NCBI GenBank assembly: GCA_030539395.1
Contig: JAUNSC010000014.1
Span: 16,721 to 80,720, forward strand
Direction: 5' to 3'
Origin: Eubacteriales bacterium
GTDB lineage: Bacteria > Bacillota > Clostridia > Lachnospirales > Lachnospiraceae
Length of the DNA stretch: 64,000 bases
A program made the translations under genes and the position numbers. The notes below the pieces were generated by a model. It made no database searches. It was not told where the DNA came from and was given only the letters and a program-made list of their open reading frames with translations. Positions 40,773 to 49,802 of this stretch are shown piece by piece; positions within the stretch are counted from its first letter, which is position 1, and each line of letters begins with the position of its first letter.

Positions 40773-40816
40773 GCGCACATGAGTTACAGACACTGTATGC
40801 TCATGTGCGCTTTTTT
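40773..40816 (+). terminator. Strong terminator after ssb
   Basis: GCGCACATGAG (40773-40783) pairs perfectly with CTCATGTGCGC (40800-40810), then six T. The next gene starts at 40838 with no visible promoter, so some read-through or antitermination is needed. Confidence 0.85.
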
Positions 40817-40837
40817 GCGTTTCAAAGGAGGTGTCTT

Positions 40838-41218
40838 ATGACAAATGAAACCTTTTGCCTTCTCTCTGAGGAGGAGAAACACACAAAATTTAAGGCTGCA
40901 ATGAAGGGCAAGACAAAAGGATGTCTGAATGAAGAAGAACTTCATAGCATCTTGATGAGCATTTCCCTGAACAGGCAGTATGCTATTTCGGTTTACCGAG
41001 ATGGGGAGGAGTTTTGCCGCGTTTTGACAGCGACGAATGGTCTCAAAAGAAGAACCATTCTTGGTCATGCAGCCGCAGGTATTGGAGAAATACCGGGAGA
41101 ACAATTTGACTCATCGCAGGCGGCGGCAGTAATTTTGCATGATGCTGTTGACTGCAGCGATGTAAACTGCCTCTATATCTTTATTCCAAAGGAACGAAGT
41201 CAGAAAGGAACAGAGTGA
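40838..41218 (+). CDS. Hypothetical protein
   Basis: A 126-residue protein (MTNETFCLLSEEEKHTKFK ... HAAAGIGEIPGEQFDSSQ). An AAAGGAGG site precedes ATG 40838. Its stop overlaps the next start. It is unrecognised. Confidence 0.55.
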   Translation: MTNETFCLLSEEEKHTKFKAAMKGKTKGCLNEEELHSILMSISLNRQYAISVYRDGEEFCRVLTATNGLKRRTILGHAAAGIGEIPGEQFDSSQAAAVILHDAVDCSDVNCLYIFIPKERSQKGTE

Positions 41219-41973
41219 TGAATAAGAAAGATCAAAAAAGGCACATGGCATATGAGGCGCTGGTACTGTTGGGTATGCTGGCTTTGCTCACTTTTATATG
41301 CCGGCTATGGCCCATCCTGTTATTGATTATTCTCGGTATTTTTGCAGCGGTGATAAGACTGCTTTTTCTTTCGTCCAGAAAGATTGAAGTAATTGTACCA
41401 CTTCCTCTTTTGCCGGAGCCGGTAAAAGAAGCGACCGAGAAGGATGTACAGGTACTTGCATATTCCGTCATACTCAGACGGGTTACAGAGCTTGTGCTAT
41501 CTGAGTATCCGGAAGCAAGATGGATCTGGGAGGCCCCGAATGCCGAAAGGCTCATCCGGGAAAACCAGGAGGTATTCATCCTGCTGAACCGTGCCGGCGG
41601 ATACCGCCGTGCCAGGGTCGTGATCCAAAACCTGCAGGTGGTTGGAATTGAGTATAATCCGCCGGTTGAGGAGAATGTGGTTTTGGAGCCGGAGGATAAT
41701 GCCCCGGAACCTGAAGAAGAACCAGAGGTACAAAATTACGAGCTGCTGGCCTTTGAGTGGGCAGATGCTCATATTTTTGAGCTGAATGCCAGATGCAATG
41801 AAGCAATTGGGGAAAATCTCTCAGAATTGATTTTGCTTGCGGAAGAACTTCCGGTCCGGGAGAGTTGGGTAGATATCTGCCGGGAACTGATGAGAGCCGG
41901 GCTTACGGATGTTCAGTGTGTATCTGAGGGAATCAAAATTAATCTTACGCAGTCAAATGCAGAAAGGAAATAA
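41218..41973 (+). CDS. Membrane-anchored hypothetical protein
   Basis: A 251-residue protein with two adjacent N-terminal helices (ALVLLGMLALLTFICRLW and PILLLIILGIFAAVIRLLF), a soluble part with a 30-residue Glu/Pro-rich linker (EPEDNAPEPEEEPEVQNYE) and a C-terminal helical domain. ATG 41218 is chosen over GTG 41215. It directly precedes the MoxR-like gene (3 bases), so it may anchor that complex. Confidence 0.6.
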   Translation: MNKKDQKRHMAYEALVLLGMLALLTFICRLWPILLLIILGIFAAVIRLLFLSSRKIEVIVPLPLLPEPVKEATEKDVQVLAYSVILRRVTELVLSEYPEARWIWEAPNAERLIRENQEVFILLNRAGGYRRARVVIQNLQVVGIEYNPPVEENVVLEPEDNAPEPEEEPEVQNYELLAFEWADAHIFELNARCNEAIGENLSELILLAEELPVRESWVDICRELMRAGLTDVQCVSEGIKINLTQSNAERK

Positions 41974-41976
41974 CGT

Positions 41977-43851
41977 ATGAGTGCATACATGAACAACATC
42001 TTTAATTATAGCCGTCCCTTACCGGAACCGTTTGACACACTGACGAACAAAAAGGTGTCAGTATCATCGAAATATGGAGATGGGACAAATGCAACTTTGT
42101 GTTCAACAGTCATAAAAGCGGTACATGCAGTTTGCCGCTGCATGGATGGCAGCGCCGAAGGAGCTGTCGGGGTCATCGACCACAGGACGGTTGCTGAATA
42201 CAAATCGTCCATGGGGCCTGATGAGTATCATCTGGTAGTATATGACAGCAACTCCGGTTCGTTAATGGCAAGCGTGTATGACAAGAACACGGAAACTTTT
42301 GAAAACTATGTGCTGAACGCATCAGGGCGTGACGGAGCTGCCGTTATGATGGCACTGTTTCCGGTGCTTATGAATGACGAGGAATTCAATGATAATTTTG
42401 AATTGTACCGCGATCAGTTCAGTCATGGATTTTCGGATTTACGCTCGGCTACGGAGTACATGGCAATGCTATGTGACAACGCCTACAGGCGCATCAAAGA
42501 TACCTCTTGCTCAGCAGCCGTCAAGGTGAGTGTGGACAAGGCCGGAAATCTGATGCGTGTATCTCAGGTGCAGCTGGATTCCGGCGCTTTTGAGCCTACC
42601 CATGTGATTGCGGGGGAATTTACGATTTTTGCAAAAACAGCGAGGGTTATTGTGAAGAGCGCAGACGCCATTGTGGAACACACGGATTTTGTCGGCAAGT
42701 ACGAACTGCATCCAAGGACTATGAGCAGTCAGGAAAAACAGCTGATACCGGTGCTTCCGGAATGGTACATCATTCCACAGGAGGTCGTTGATATCTGTAA
42801 ACATGCTCAGGCCACTACCGGGAAACCGACACAGATGAGGAATTTCCTCCTCCGTGGACCAGCGGGAACCGGAAAGACCATGAGCGCAAAGGCGATTGCC
42901 GCAGGGCTGGGGCTTCCGTATATGGCATACACCTGCTCGGCAGGCACAGAGATATTTGACTTCATCGGTCAGATATTTCCGGACTCGGATTCGTGTTCTA
43001 CCGGAGATGCCCAGCTGGATCACGAAAAAGCAATTTTGACGAGTATGGGCGGCATCAATTATGCCAATGTGTCCAAGATGATGAACCTTCCCGATTTGGA
43101 TGATATGGACTACGATCCGGCGGGGGTATATCAGGCACTGACGGGTATAGAGAATGCGGCTGCCACATCTCAGGATTGCATGAGCATTGTGCTGGATCGT
43201 GTAACAGAGAAAGTACGTGCTCTGTCCAGACGGGATGAAAATTCCAAGAGCAGCGGTCAGACCTATACCTACACGGAAACTGATTTTATCAAGGCTCTGA
43301 AGAATGGGTATGTCATTGAGATCCAGGAACCTTCCACAATTGTTCAGCCAGGCGTTCTGGTAGGACTGAATTCCCTGTTGGAGCAGACCGGGACAATCAC
43401 CCTTCCCACAGGAGAGGTGATAAAGCGTCATCCGGATGCAGTCGTAGTAGTAACAACCAACATCGAATACGAAGGGTGCCGAGGCATGAACCAGTCCGTT
43501 ATCGACAGAATGAGTCTGGTGCGGGACGTGGAGCTGCCGACGCCTGAAGTGATGGTGCATCGTGCCATGTCAGTTACAGGTGCAACAGATGAGTACCAGA
43601 TTTCCCAGATGGTGCAGGTGGTCAATGATCTGTCGGAGTATTGCCGAAAAAACAGTATTACAGACGGTTCGTATGGTATGCGCAGTCTGATCGACTGGAT
43701 CGTAAGCAGCGAGATTACCGGCGATGTATATGAGTCGGCACTATATACGATCATCAGCAAGGCGACAACGGATGAAGTAGACCGTGAGGCGCTGGTCAGT
43801 GCAGTTCTGGAACCGATTTTCACAAAGAAGCGAAAGAAAGCAACTGCATAA
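41977..43851 (+). CDS. MoxR-type AAA+ ATPase
   Basis: The 624-residue protein has Walker A GPAGTGKT (294-301), pore-loop-like YTCSAGTEIFDFIGQ, a long insert with two helical blocks, and sensor residues in VVVVTTNIEYEGCRGMN. A C-terminal helical lid (YGMRSLIDWIVSSE) follows. The first 280 residues form an unassigned N-terminal domain. MoxR-family ATPases act with VWA-domain partners; such a partner is encoded 28 bases downstream. They act as a chaperone or remodelling machine in known families. Confidence 0.85.
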   Translation: MSAYMNNIFNYSRPLPEPFDTLTNKKVSVSSKYGDGTNATLCSTVIKAVHAVCRCMDGSAEGAVGVIDHRTVAEYKSSMGPDEYHLVVYDSNSGSLMASVYDKNTETFENYVLNASGRDGAAVMMALFPVLMNDEEFNDNFELYRDQFSHGFSDLRSATEYMAMLCDNAYRRIKDTSCSAAVKVSVDKAGNLMRVSQVQLDSGAFEPTHVIAGEFTIFAKTARVIVKSADAIVEHTDFVGKYELHPRTMSSQEKQLIPVLPEWYIIPQEVVDICKHAQATTGKPTQMRNFLLRGPAGTGKTMSAKAIAAGLGLPYMAYTCSAGTEIFDFIGQIFPDSDSCSTGDAQLDHEKAILTSMGGINYANVSKMMNLPDLDDMDYDPAGVYQALTGIENAAATSQDCMSIVLDRVTEKVRALSRRDENSKSSGQTYTYTETDFIKALKNGYVIEIQEPSTIVQPGVLVGLNSLLEQTGTITLPTGEVIKRHPDAVVVVTTNIEYEGCRGMNQSVIDRMSLVRDVELPTPEVMVHRAMSVTGATDEYQISQMVQVVNDLSEYCRKNSITDGSYGMRSLIDWIVSSEITGDVYESALYTIISKATTDEVDREALVSAVLEPIFTKKRKKATA

Positions 43852-43879
43852 ATGTATTTAGAAAGGAGGTCAACCCTGT

Positions 43880-46150
43880 ATGGCGAGGGTGAATCACAAG
43901 TTAGTAAAACAGCGGCTCAATGAGCAGCGCAGTAAAATTTCAGACCGACAATTCTTCTCGTCCCGTCTTTTGGCGGGACATTTTGAAGATCTGGCGGCGG
44001 CACAGACAAGGCGGTATCGCTATAACCGCCGGGTCCGCGTCAATCTGTACTGGAAACCGAGAGAAAAGCATGTGGCGTCAACGGACAATATGTTTGTGCG
44101 TATCAATACCGGTAATTCCCTGGTTACAAAGGTAAAAGGGCGGGAAAACCGTTACCAGATTGTGTGCGGTTTGTTTGCACACGAACTGGGACATGTCCTT
44201 TATACGGACTTTCTGGCAGCACAGACACATACCAACTATTTAGGAAGCGGTCGCTGGTATCCCTATCCGCCAGACCTGAAGACAACGGCGGATGCGCGGA
44301 ACGAGAAAGCATTCTGGAATTATGTGAAAACTGATCCGAAAAATCTGGAGATGGTGCAGATGATTGCCCATCATATCTCCAATGTAATTGAGGATGGGTA
44401 TATTGAAAACAGGATGCTGAACAATTTTCCAGGTACTTTGGGGTACGGTCTTGAAAAGCTGCGGGAGCAGCATTTTGAGCATATTGAAACGGTGACGCAG
44501 ATGATTGAGAGTGAGGATGAAGGAAAGCATATTTTTGAAAGCATTCTTCAGATCATGCTCTCTTATGCTAAGTTTGGTGAAATCAAATACGGGGACGAAC
44601 CGCTCAGTGATGAAAGAATTCAGGCGGTGTTTGGTTTGATTACCGATATTGACAGCGCTTTACTGAGCAGGTCCGGAAAAGACCGGTTGAATGTTGTCAA
44701 CATGGTACTGGTAAGGTGCTGGGACTATATCGAATCTTTTTGTGAAGAATGCAAAAAGCGTCAGGAAGAGGCAGTAGCCTCCGGCGGTTCCACCAGCCTT
44801 GCAGAAACCTTGTCGGAAGTGTTGGGTGCAATTGCCGGTGGTTCCGAAATGGGTGAAGGAAGTAGTACACCGGTGCCGGAAGCCTCCGGCGGGTCAGAAG
44901 AATCTGCGACGGCCGGCAAACGGGCACAGACCCATGCAGATGCCGACAGTGAGGATGACGCTGAGGAAACAGACAGCTCCCAGACTGACTCTGAAACGGA
45001 AGAAAATCCATCTGGGTCTGGGGGAAGCGATAATTCTTCAGACGAAGATGCCGCCCCGATAGATGGTGGCAGTTCCGGTTCAGGGAAACAGGAAACTTCG
45101 GATACTGAGCAGGGGCGTATTCCTTATCACCAGTCAGAATCACTTTCCGAACCTGTTGGCGGTTCCGTGGAAAAAAACGAAGATTATGAGCGGGAGCATT
45201 ACGACAGTGCGGCTGCCGATATTGAACGTCTTCTGGATAAGATGGCAGAAAAGGCGGCCTGTGAGCAACTGGAGAATGAAAGGATTCAGGAGCTTAACGA
45301 TGTCGCTCAGAACATTTCCTATGGGAATATCCATGAAGGAGTACCTATCCGAATCAACCGGATTGCCTCTGTGGATGAGGAACTTATGGAACAGTACGAT
45401 GCTATTTCAGGACCTTTGCTGAATATTTCCCGCCAGCTGCAGAAGAGTTTGCTCAAGCAGCTCAAGGAAAACCGGAGAGGCGGTAAACAGACAGGGCTTA
45501 TCATGGGCCGCCGTCTGGATGCGCACGCACTGTGCAGGAATGACGGCAAGGTGTTTTATAAGAACAACCTGCCCAATGAGATCCCGGAGCTGGCAGTCGG
45601 TCTGCTTCTGGATGAGTCAGGGTCTATGTGTTCCTGTGACCGCTGTACTTATGCCAGAGCTTCGGCCATCATTCTGTATGATTTCTGCCAGAGTTTGGAC
45701 ATTCCGGTAATGGTCTATGGTCATTCCACCGATTATACCGATGTCGGAAATACGGTGGCATTGTATTCCTATGCGGAATTTGATGGTTTTGACCATGATG
45801 ATAAATACCGCATGATGGATATTGCGGCCAGAGGCAGTAACCGTGACGGGGCGGCACTTCGTTTTGTTGCGGAGCAGCTGTCTAAGCGGCCGGAAGCAGT
45901 AAAAATCCTCATACTGGTTTCTGACGGACAGCCTGCTGACAGTGGGTATGGAGGTTCCGCAGCTGAGGAGGACCTTCGCGGCATCAAGCAGGAGTATCAA
46001 CGTAAAGGTATTTTGTTTGTCGCTGCGGCAATCGGAGATGACAAGCAGAACATTGAGAGAATCTACGGAGACTCATTCCTGGATATCTCGGATTTAAACC
46101 AACTGCCCACAAAACTGACCGCTGTTGTGAAGCGGCATGTGAGGGTATAA
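43880..46150 (+). CDS. VWA domain protein with HELGH motif, partner of the MoxR-like ATPase
   Basis: The 756-residue protein has a metallopeptidase-like HELGH (101-105) in LFAHELGHVLYTD, followed by NVIEDGYIENRM (ED at 171-172), then an acidic, Ser/Glu-rich low-complexity region (about 330-450), and a C-terminal VWA domain with MIDAS DESGSM at about 577-582 and LVSDGQPADSG. Similar HExxH-plus-VWA proteins pair with MoxR ATPases (NorQ/NorD, CobS/CobT-like). It may be a substrate or adaptor of the ATPase. A role on this element is not known. Confidence 0.82.
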   Translation: MARVNHKLVKQRLNEQRSKISDRQFFSSRLLAGHFEDLAAAQTRRYRYNRRVRVNLYWKPREKHVASTDNMFVRINTGNSLVTKVKGRENRYQIVCGLFAHELGHVLYTDFLAAQTHTNYLGSGRWYPYPPDLKTTADARNEKAFWNYVKTDPKNLEMVQMIAHHISNVIEDGYIENRMLNNFPGTLGYGLEKLREQHFEHIETVTQMIESEDEGKHIFESILQIMLSYAKFGEIKYGDEPLSDERIQAVFGLITDIDSALLSRSGKDRLNVVNMVLVRCWDYIESFCEECKKRQEEAVASGGSTSLAETLSEVLGAIAGGSEMGEGSSTPVPEASGGSEESATAGKRAQTHADADSEDDAEETDSSQTDSETEENPSGSGGSDNSSDEDAAPIDGGSSGSGKQETSDTEQGRIPYHQSESLSEPVGGSVEKNEDYEREHYDSAAADIERLLDKMAEKAACEQLENERIQELNDVAQNISYGNIHEGVPIRINRIASVDEELMEQYDAISGPLLNISRQLQKSLLKQLKENRRGGKQTGLIMGRRLDAHALCRNDGKVFYKNNLPNEIPELAVGLLLDESGSMCSCDRCTYARASAIILYDFCQSLDIPVMVYGHSTDYTDVGNTVALYSYAEFDGFDHDDKYRMMDIAARGSNRDGAALRFVAEQLSKRPEAVKILILVSDGQPADSGYGGSAAEEDLRGIKQEYQRKGILFVAAAIGDDKQNIERIYGDSFLDISDLNQLPTKLTAVVKRHVRV

Positions 46151-46175
46151 CAATATCAAATCATAAAAAAGACGA

Positions 46176-46204
46176 CGGGCAGCTGGGATTTCTACAGCTG
46201 CCCG
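46176..46204 (+). terminator. Hairpin after the VWA gene
   Basis: CGGGCAGCTG (46176-46185) pairs perfectly with CAGCTGCCCG (46195-46204). The following bases CCTGTTATTC are weakly U-rich, so it is a partial terminator or an mRNA stability element. Confidence 0.5.
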
Positions 46205-46230
46205 CCTGTTATTCAGAAAGGAAGGTAATT

Positions 46231-47355
46231 ATGCACTTTTTAACATTAGCAGCTTTAGAAATCTCTCAGATACAGGAAGACAAGGAATTGGACAACCAGA
46301 TTGCAGAGGCGCTGAAGGAATTGGAGCTTCAGAAGCAAATTGAAACAAAGAATTTTATGCTGGATTTTGCAATTGGGAGATGTCAAAATCTTCAGTCATC
46401 GTTCTCCCGTGCAGTGAATGACGGCGTTTCTGAGTTGATGTATCCTTATTGTGAGTCGCTGGAGGATCCGGAATATCTGGAATTTGAAGATCGGACAGAA
46501 AAACTGCGTGAGGAATATGAGGACGCGGTTGATTGCATAAAGCTGCCTCAAGGAACAATTGTGGAGCAGTATGGCGATCCACTCTGGGGCAGATTTGTTG
46601 TCCGTGACGGAAAAGTGTTCCAAAGGGATGCAGGACCGCTACATCATGAAAAGCGTACAAAGAAAGCAAAACGAATGGTGGCTCTGCCTAATTATCCCCG
46701 CAAAAAGCTCTATAAGAGTTTTGAGAAATATGCAGAAGAAAGGTGTGGTTTTTCTTTTGATGAAAAGCATCAAGGCTATGGATATTATTATAATCCAAAC
46801 GCCATATGGGACTGGTATTCCATTGGCGGGCGATGGCCGGAGATGTTTCTGGTAAAGGATACCTGCACGGAGTATTCCATTGGCGAAAGAAGCTGGTGCA
46901 ATTCAGACAGAAAAGAAGAATCACCGGACGGATATGTATGGGTTTGTGCCGCCAGAAAAGAAGATATCGCATGGGAAGAGATACGGGATTGGAGAAATCA
47001 GAAAGCAAAAGAGCGTTTTTATAAGCTTGAGCAAATGTTTCTGGCAGGAAAGACCGATTCCGACTTTCACGGAGAAATCGTTCCAGACGGAATTATCCGC
47101 TGGGGCAGATACGTCTACCGAAAAGGCTCTACATTGGAAGAATACCTTGAGGAGTATGGAATTCCAAGCAGCTGGAAGTACCCGGTAGGCACGCATGATA
47201 TTGTGGATGCAGACCAGTGGCTGAGCAAAGATGACAGTGTGCTGGATGCAGAATCTGAAAAATATGTTCCGGTAGACTGGCGCAGCTGCATAGATGGCTA
47301 CATTGATGATGTGGATGAGGATACGGTACTGGTTGCCGTAGATTATCATATGTGA
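46231..47355 (+). CDS. Hypothetical protein with GGRW motif
   Basis: A 374-residue protein with a coiled-coil-like N-terminal part (DKELDNQIAEALKELELQKQ) and a later NPNAIWDWYSIGGRW stretch, a motif common in phage and element hypothetical proteins. Rich in Trp and charged residues. No enzymatic motif is recognised. Confidence 0.6.
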   Translation: MHFLTLAALEISQIQEDKELDNQIAEALKELELQKQIETKNFMLDFAIGRCQNLQSSFSRAVNDGVSELMYPYCESLEDPEYLEFEDRTEKLREEYEDAVDCIKLPQGTIVEQYGDPLWGRFVVRDGKVFQRDAGPLHHEKRTKKAKRMVALPNYPRKKLYKSFEKYAEERCGFSFDEKHQGYGYYYNPNAIWDWYSIGGRWPEMFLVKDTCTEYSIGERSWCNSDRKEESPDGYVWVCAARKEDIAWEEIRDWRNQKAKERFYKLEQMFLAGKTDSDFHGEIVPDGIIRWGRYVYRKGSTLEEYLEEYGIPSSWKYPVGTHDIVDADQWLSKDDSVLDAESEKYVPVDWRSCIDGYIDDVDEDTVLVAVDYHM

Positions 47356-47366
47356 GGAGGATTCAG

Positions 47367-47624
47367 ATGAATACATATGTTATTTGTATGGACTCTGTAT
47401 GGGTTCGTGACTCAGAAATGTTTGATATTGTCGGTATGACAGATGAAGAACTGACGGATATTGATATGTGCGGCACAGATAACGAAGGCAGATGGCATGA
47501 TATGGAGCCGACTCCATTTATCGCAGTCATAAAGGCGGAAAGCGAGGAGGAAGCCTGCAAAAAGGCGGCCACCCAAATGCGCTATGATCCACGCTGTCTG
47601 TTTGCAATAAAAGTTTCAGAATAA
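47367..47624 (+). CDS. Small hypothetical protein
   Basis: An 85-residue acidic protein (MNTYVICMDSVWVRDSEMFD ... EEEACKKAATQMRYDPRCLFA), start after GAGGAGG. Unrecognised; the C-terminal half has a ferredoxin-like strand-helix-strand pattern. Confidence 0.55.
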   Translation: MNTYVICMDSVWVRDSEMFDIVGMTDEELTDIDMCGTDNEGRWHDMEPTPFIAVIKAESEEEACKKAATQMRYDPRCLFAIKVSE

Positions 47625-47638
47625 AGGAGGTATTAAAA

Positions 47639-48622
47639 ATGATTATCAATCGAATCGGTGCTGAATTTGAATATGAAGGCAAAACCTATGTTGTCGGTGC
47701 TCCCATTGTGGGGACGCCAGAAAGCGAGTATGAGGGACTTTATGGGACGATTACGGAAATCCGTGATGGAGAGGATAAGGAAACGGAAAATGAAACGCCG
47801 GATCTGTACTGCTCTTTTGAGGTTCCTGCACTGCCCTGTGAAGTAAAAAAGCTGGAAGAGGTTTTTTCTGAACTGTATGACCAGAAAAAGACCATTGACG
47901 ACATCATTCTGGATTTTGTCATCATGGCTCCGTCTATGGTGGAGTTGCTTGACGATCTGGAAGAGTGCCGCCAGCATCCGAGGATTTATATTCTTTTGGA
48001 AGATTGGGCGGTAGATGGCGAACAAGGGAATTCTTCAGAAGTCTATACAGATTTTAATGATGCAAAACACTTATTGGAACAGAAGCTGAAGGAAGAACAG
48101 GAAAGCGGTTGTATTCCTCAATGGACAGATAAGGAGAAGTTTGTGGAGTATTCTGCAGACTCCCTCTATGAATGTTACATTGACGGTGAATACTGCGAAA
48201 ACCACTATCATATTGCAATCATATCCCAGCAGCTTTGTGTCTCCAATCGGTTTGTCAGAGAAATGGGGTGGATTTACAAGGCATCCTGCCAGCTTGAGGA
48301 TTTTGTATCACAGGTGTCAGACTGGGATGAACTGGATCAGCTTACCGATGAGCAATACAACCGTATGGTTCAGGATCCTCGCTTTCCGGAAAGGCTTCAC
48401 AGTGCATTGGGGAAAAATGATTCCTATTGGGAGGCTTACTGGGAAACGGTTTCTGAGGTGGCTCATGCGTTTGTGGATGAGTATCTGAAAGAAAATGCGC
48501 ATCCGGACTGTTATACGCCGGAACAGGACAATCCATACCCGCTGTGTGTCGGAAATGGAAGTGCGGCATGTAAAGAATGCTGTCTGTATGCAGAAATGGA
48601 GGCAAAGCCATGGGAACCATAA
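47639..48622 (+). CDS. Hypothetical protein with C-terminal cysteine cluster
   Basis: A 327-residue protein. The N-terminal part is beta-rich (IGAEFEYEGKTYVVGAPIVG), the middle is acidic, and the end holds five cysteines (CYTPEQDNPYPLCVGNG, ACKECCLYA) that could bind a metal. Start after AAAGGAGG. Overlaps the next gene by 13 bases. Confidence 0.55.
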   Translation: MIINRIGAEFEYEGKTYVVGAPIVGTPESEYEGLYGTITEIRDGEDKETENETPDLYCSFEVPALPCEVKKLEEVFSELYDQKKTIDDIILDFVIMAPSMVELLDDLEECRQHPRIYILLEDWAVDGEQGNSSEVYTDFNDAKHLLEQKLKEEQESGCIPQWTDKEKFVEYSADSLYECYIDGEYCENHYHIAIISQQLCVSNRFVREMGWIYKASCQLEDFVSQVSDWDELDQLTDEQYNRMVQDPRFPERLHSALGKNDSYWEAYWETVSEVAHAFVDEYLKENAHPDCYTPEQDNPYPLCVGNGSAACKECCLYAEMEAKPWEP

Positions 48623-48960
48623 ATACAAGAATCAGCTATCTTTACAGAGATGCTGACAATTATAAAATGCAAAATTCCTGCGTGATAATGGGCGTGATAA
48701 CCGAAACGCAGATTGCAGAAATCATTTCCTGTCTGGACTGTGGGGAATATTTTATTCCCCGACAGGTGGGGCTTCCTGAAAAACGCTTTGACAGGTTTGA
48801 CGAGGAAGCAGACCATTGCTGGTTTGAATTAAATGCGGATGGATTTGAAGTTACAGAAGATATTTCCAACATTGACATGACTGTGGGCCAGCTCTTGGAG
48901 TTGTTTCATAGTGCAAAAAACAACTGGCATGATGAGGTGCCGTTAGGGGGCGCAGTATGA
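48610..48960 (+). CDS. Hypothetical protein
   Basis: A 116-residue protein (MGTINTRISYLYRDADNYK ... IISCLDCGEYFIPRQVGL), with a DADNYK stretch also frequent in element proteins. It overlaps neighbours on both sides. Confidence 0.55.
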   Translation: MGTINTRISYLYRDADNYKMQNSCVIMGVITETQIAEIISCLDCGEYFIPRQVGLPEKRFDRFDEEADHCWFELNADGFEVTEDISNIDMTVGQLLELFHSAKNNWHDEVPLGGAV

Positions 48961-49394
48961 GTTATTCAACATGGCTTACCTACGGCTACGGGATCTGTGT
49001 TTCCGATATTAAGGAGGCGTCTCTGGAACGCTTGCAGAAGTTGATTTCCATGGCGCCAGAATACCAGAAGAAAATTCAGGAATGGCTGGATGACTGCGAG
49101 ATATCTGAGCCGGCCTATGAGGATTATCTGGAATTTGACCAGGACTATATGCTTGGCCTGGCAACCATTCTGAAAGAGGTGATCCTTGAGGCAGAGGACA
49201 TTGACCTTGTGGCGTGCGACAGTCATGATGGCACAGATTATCTGATTTATGTGCCCGACTATCCATGGAATCAGGGAAAACACCGGCAGATCAAGACAGA
49301 GAAAGCTGTCGAAGAGCTTATCCAAAAATATGTATCCATCTTAACGGACGAAGTGGTAGAGATAGATTATCAGTCCGTTGAAAATGGAGGTTAG
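48957..49394 (+). CDS. Hypothetical protein
   Basis: A 145-residue protein (MSYSTWLTYGYGICVSDI ... YLIYVPDYPWNQGK). Its ATGA overlap with the previous gene shows coupling. It has an acidic, aromatic-rich composition and no recognised domain. Confidence 0.55.
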   Translation: MSYSTWLTYGYGICVSDIKEASLERLQKLISMAPEYQKKIQEWLDDCEISEPAYEDYLEFDQDYMLGLATILKEVILEAEDIDLVACDSHDGTDYLIYVPDYPWNQGKHRQIKTEKAVEELIQKYVSILTDEVVEIDYQSVENGG

Positions 49395-49400
49395 GAGGCG

Positions 49401-49787
49401 ATGAAAGTGTTGCATAACCAAACAAATGCGAAAGCAGGGCAAATGAGTATTGTCCTGGAAAATCTCAGTATCACGAAAGATAAAATATCTGCAGTTCTAA
49501 AGAGGAGATGGCTGGCTTGTTATATGCTCTATGACTGGAATTACCGTCATGCAGAGCATACGTTTGCCGCAAATGAAATGGAGCGATTCCAAAAGGCTAT
49601 TGAGACCCTTAACAGACATCCATGTGCTGCTTCTGAACTGGATCAAAAGCTGACCAAAGCCTACAACAGAGTCTTGATGGAAGATGTAGAATCTTTTATC
49701 AGACAGCACATGAAAGTCTGGTCTGCGGATCGTACTGTGGTAGAGTTAGAACTTGCACGAGCGGAAGCAGAAATGCTTCAGTGTTAG
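49401..49787 (+). CDS. Helical hypothetical protein
   Basis: A 128-residue helical protein (NLSITKDKISAVLKRRWLA ... NEMERFQKAIETLNRHPC). An AGGAGG site precedes ATG 49401. It lies 15 bases before the methyltransferase-like gene. Confidence 0.5.
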   Translation: MKVLHNQTNAKAGQMSIVLENLSITKDKISAVLKRRWLACYMLYDWNYRHAEHTFAANEMERFQKAIETLNRHPCAASELDQKLTKAYNRVLMEDVESFIRQHMKVWSADRTVVELELARAEAEMLQC

Positions 49788-49802
49788 AGAGGAGGTGGCA
49801 TT

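Noticed and set aside
42511-43560. A 349-codon leftward frame opposite the MoxR-like ATPase gene
   Set aside because: It is antisense to a gene with clear AAA+ motifs, has no ribosome site and shows no recognisable pattern; long antisense frames are common here.
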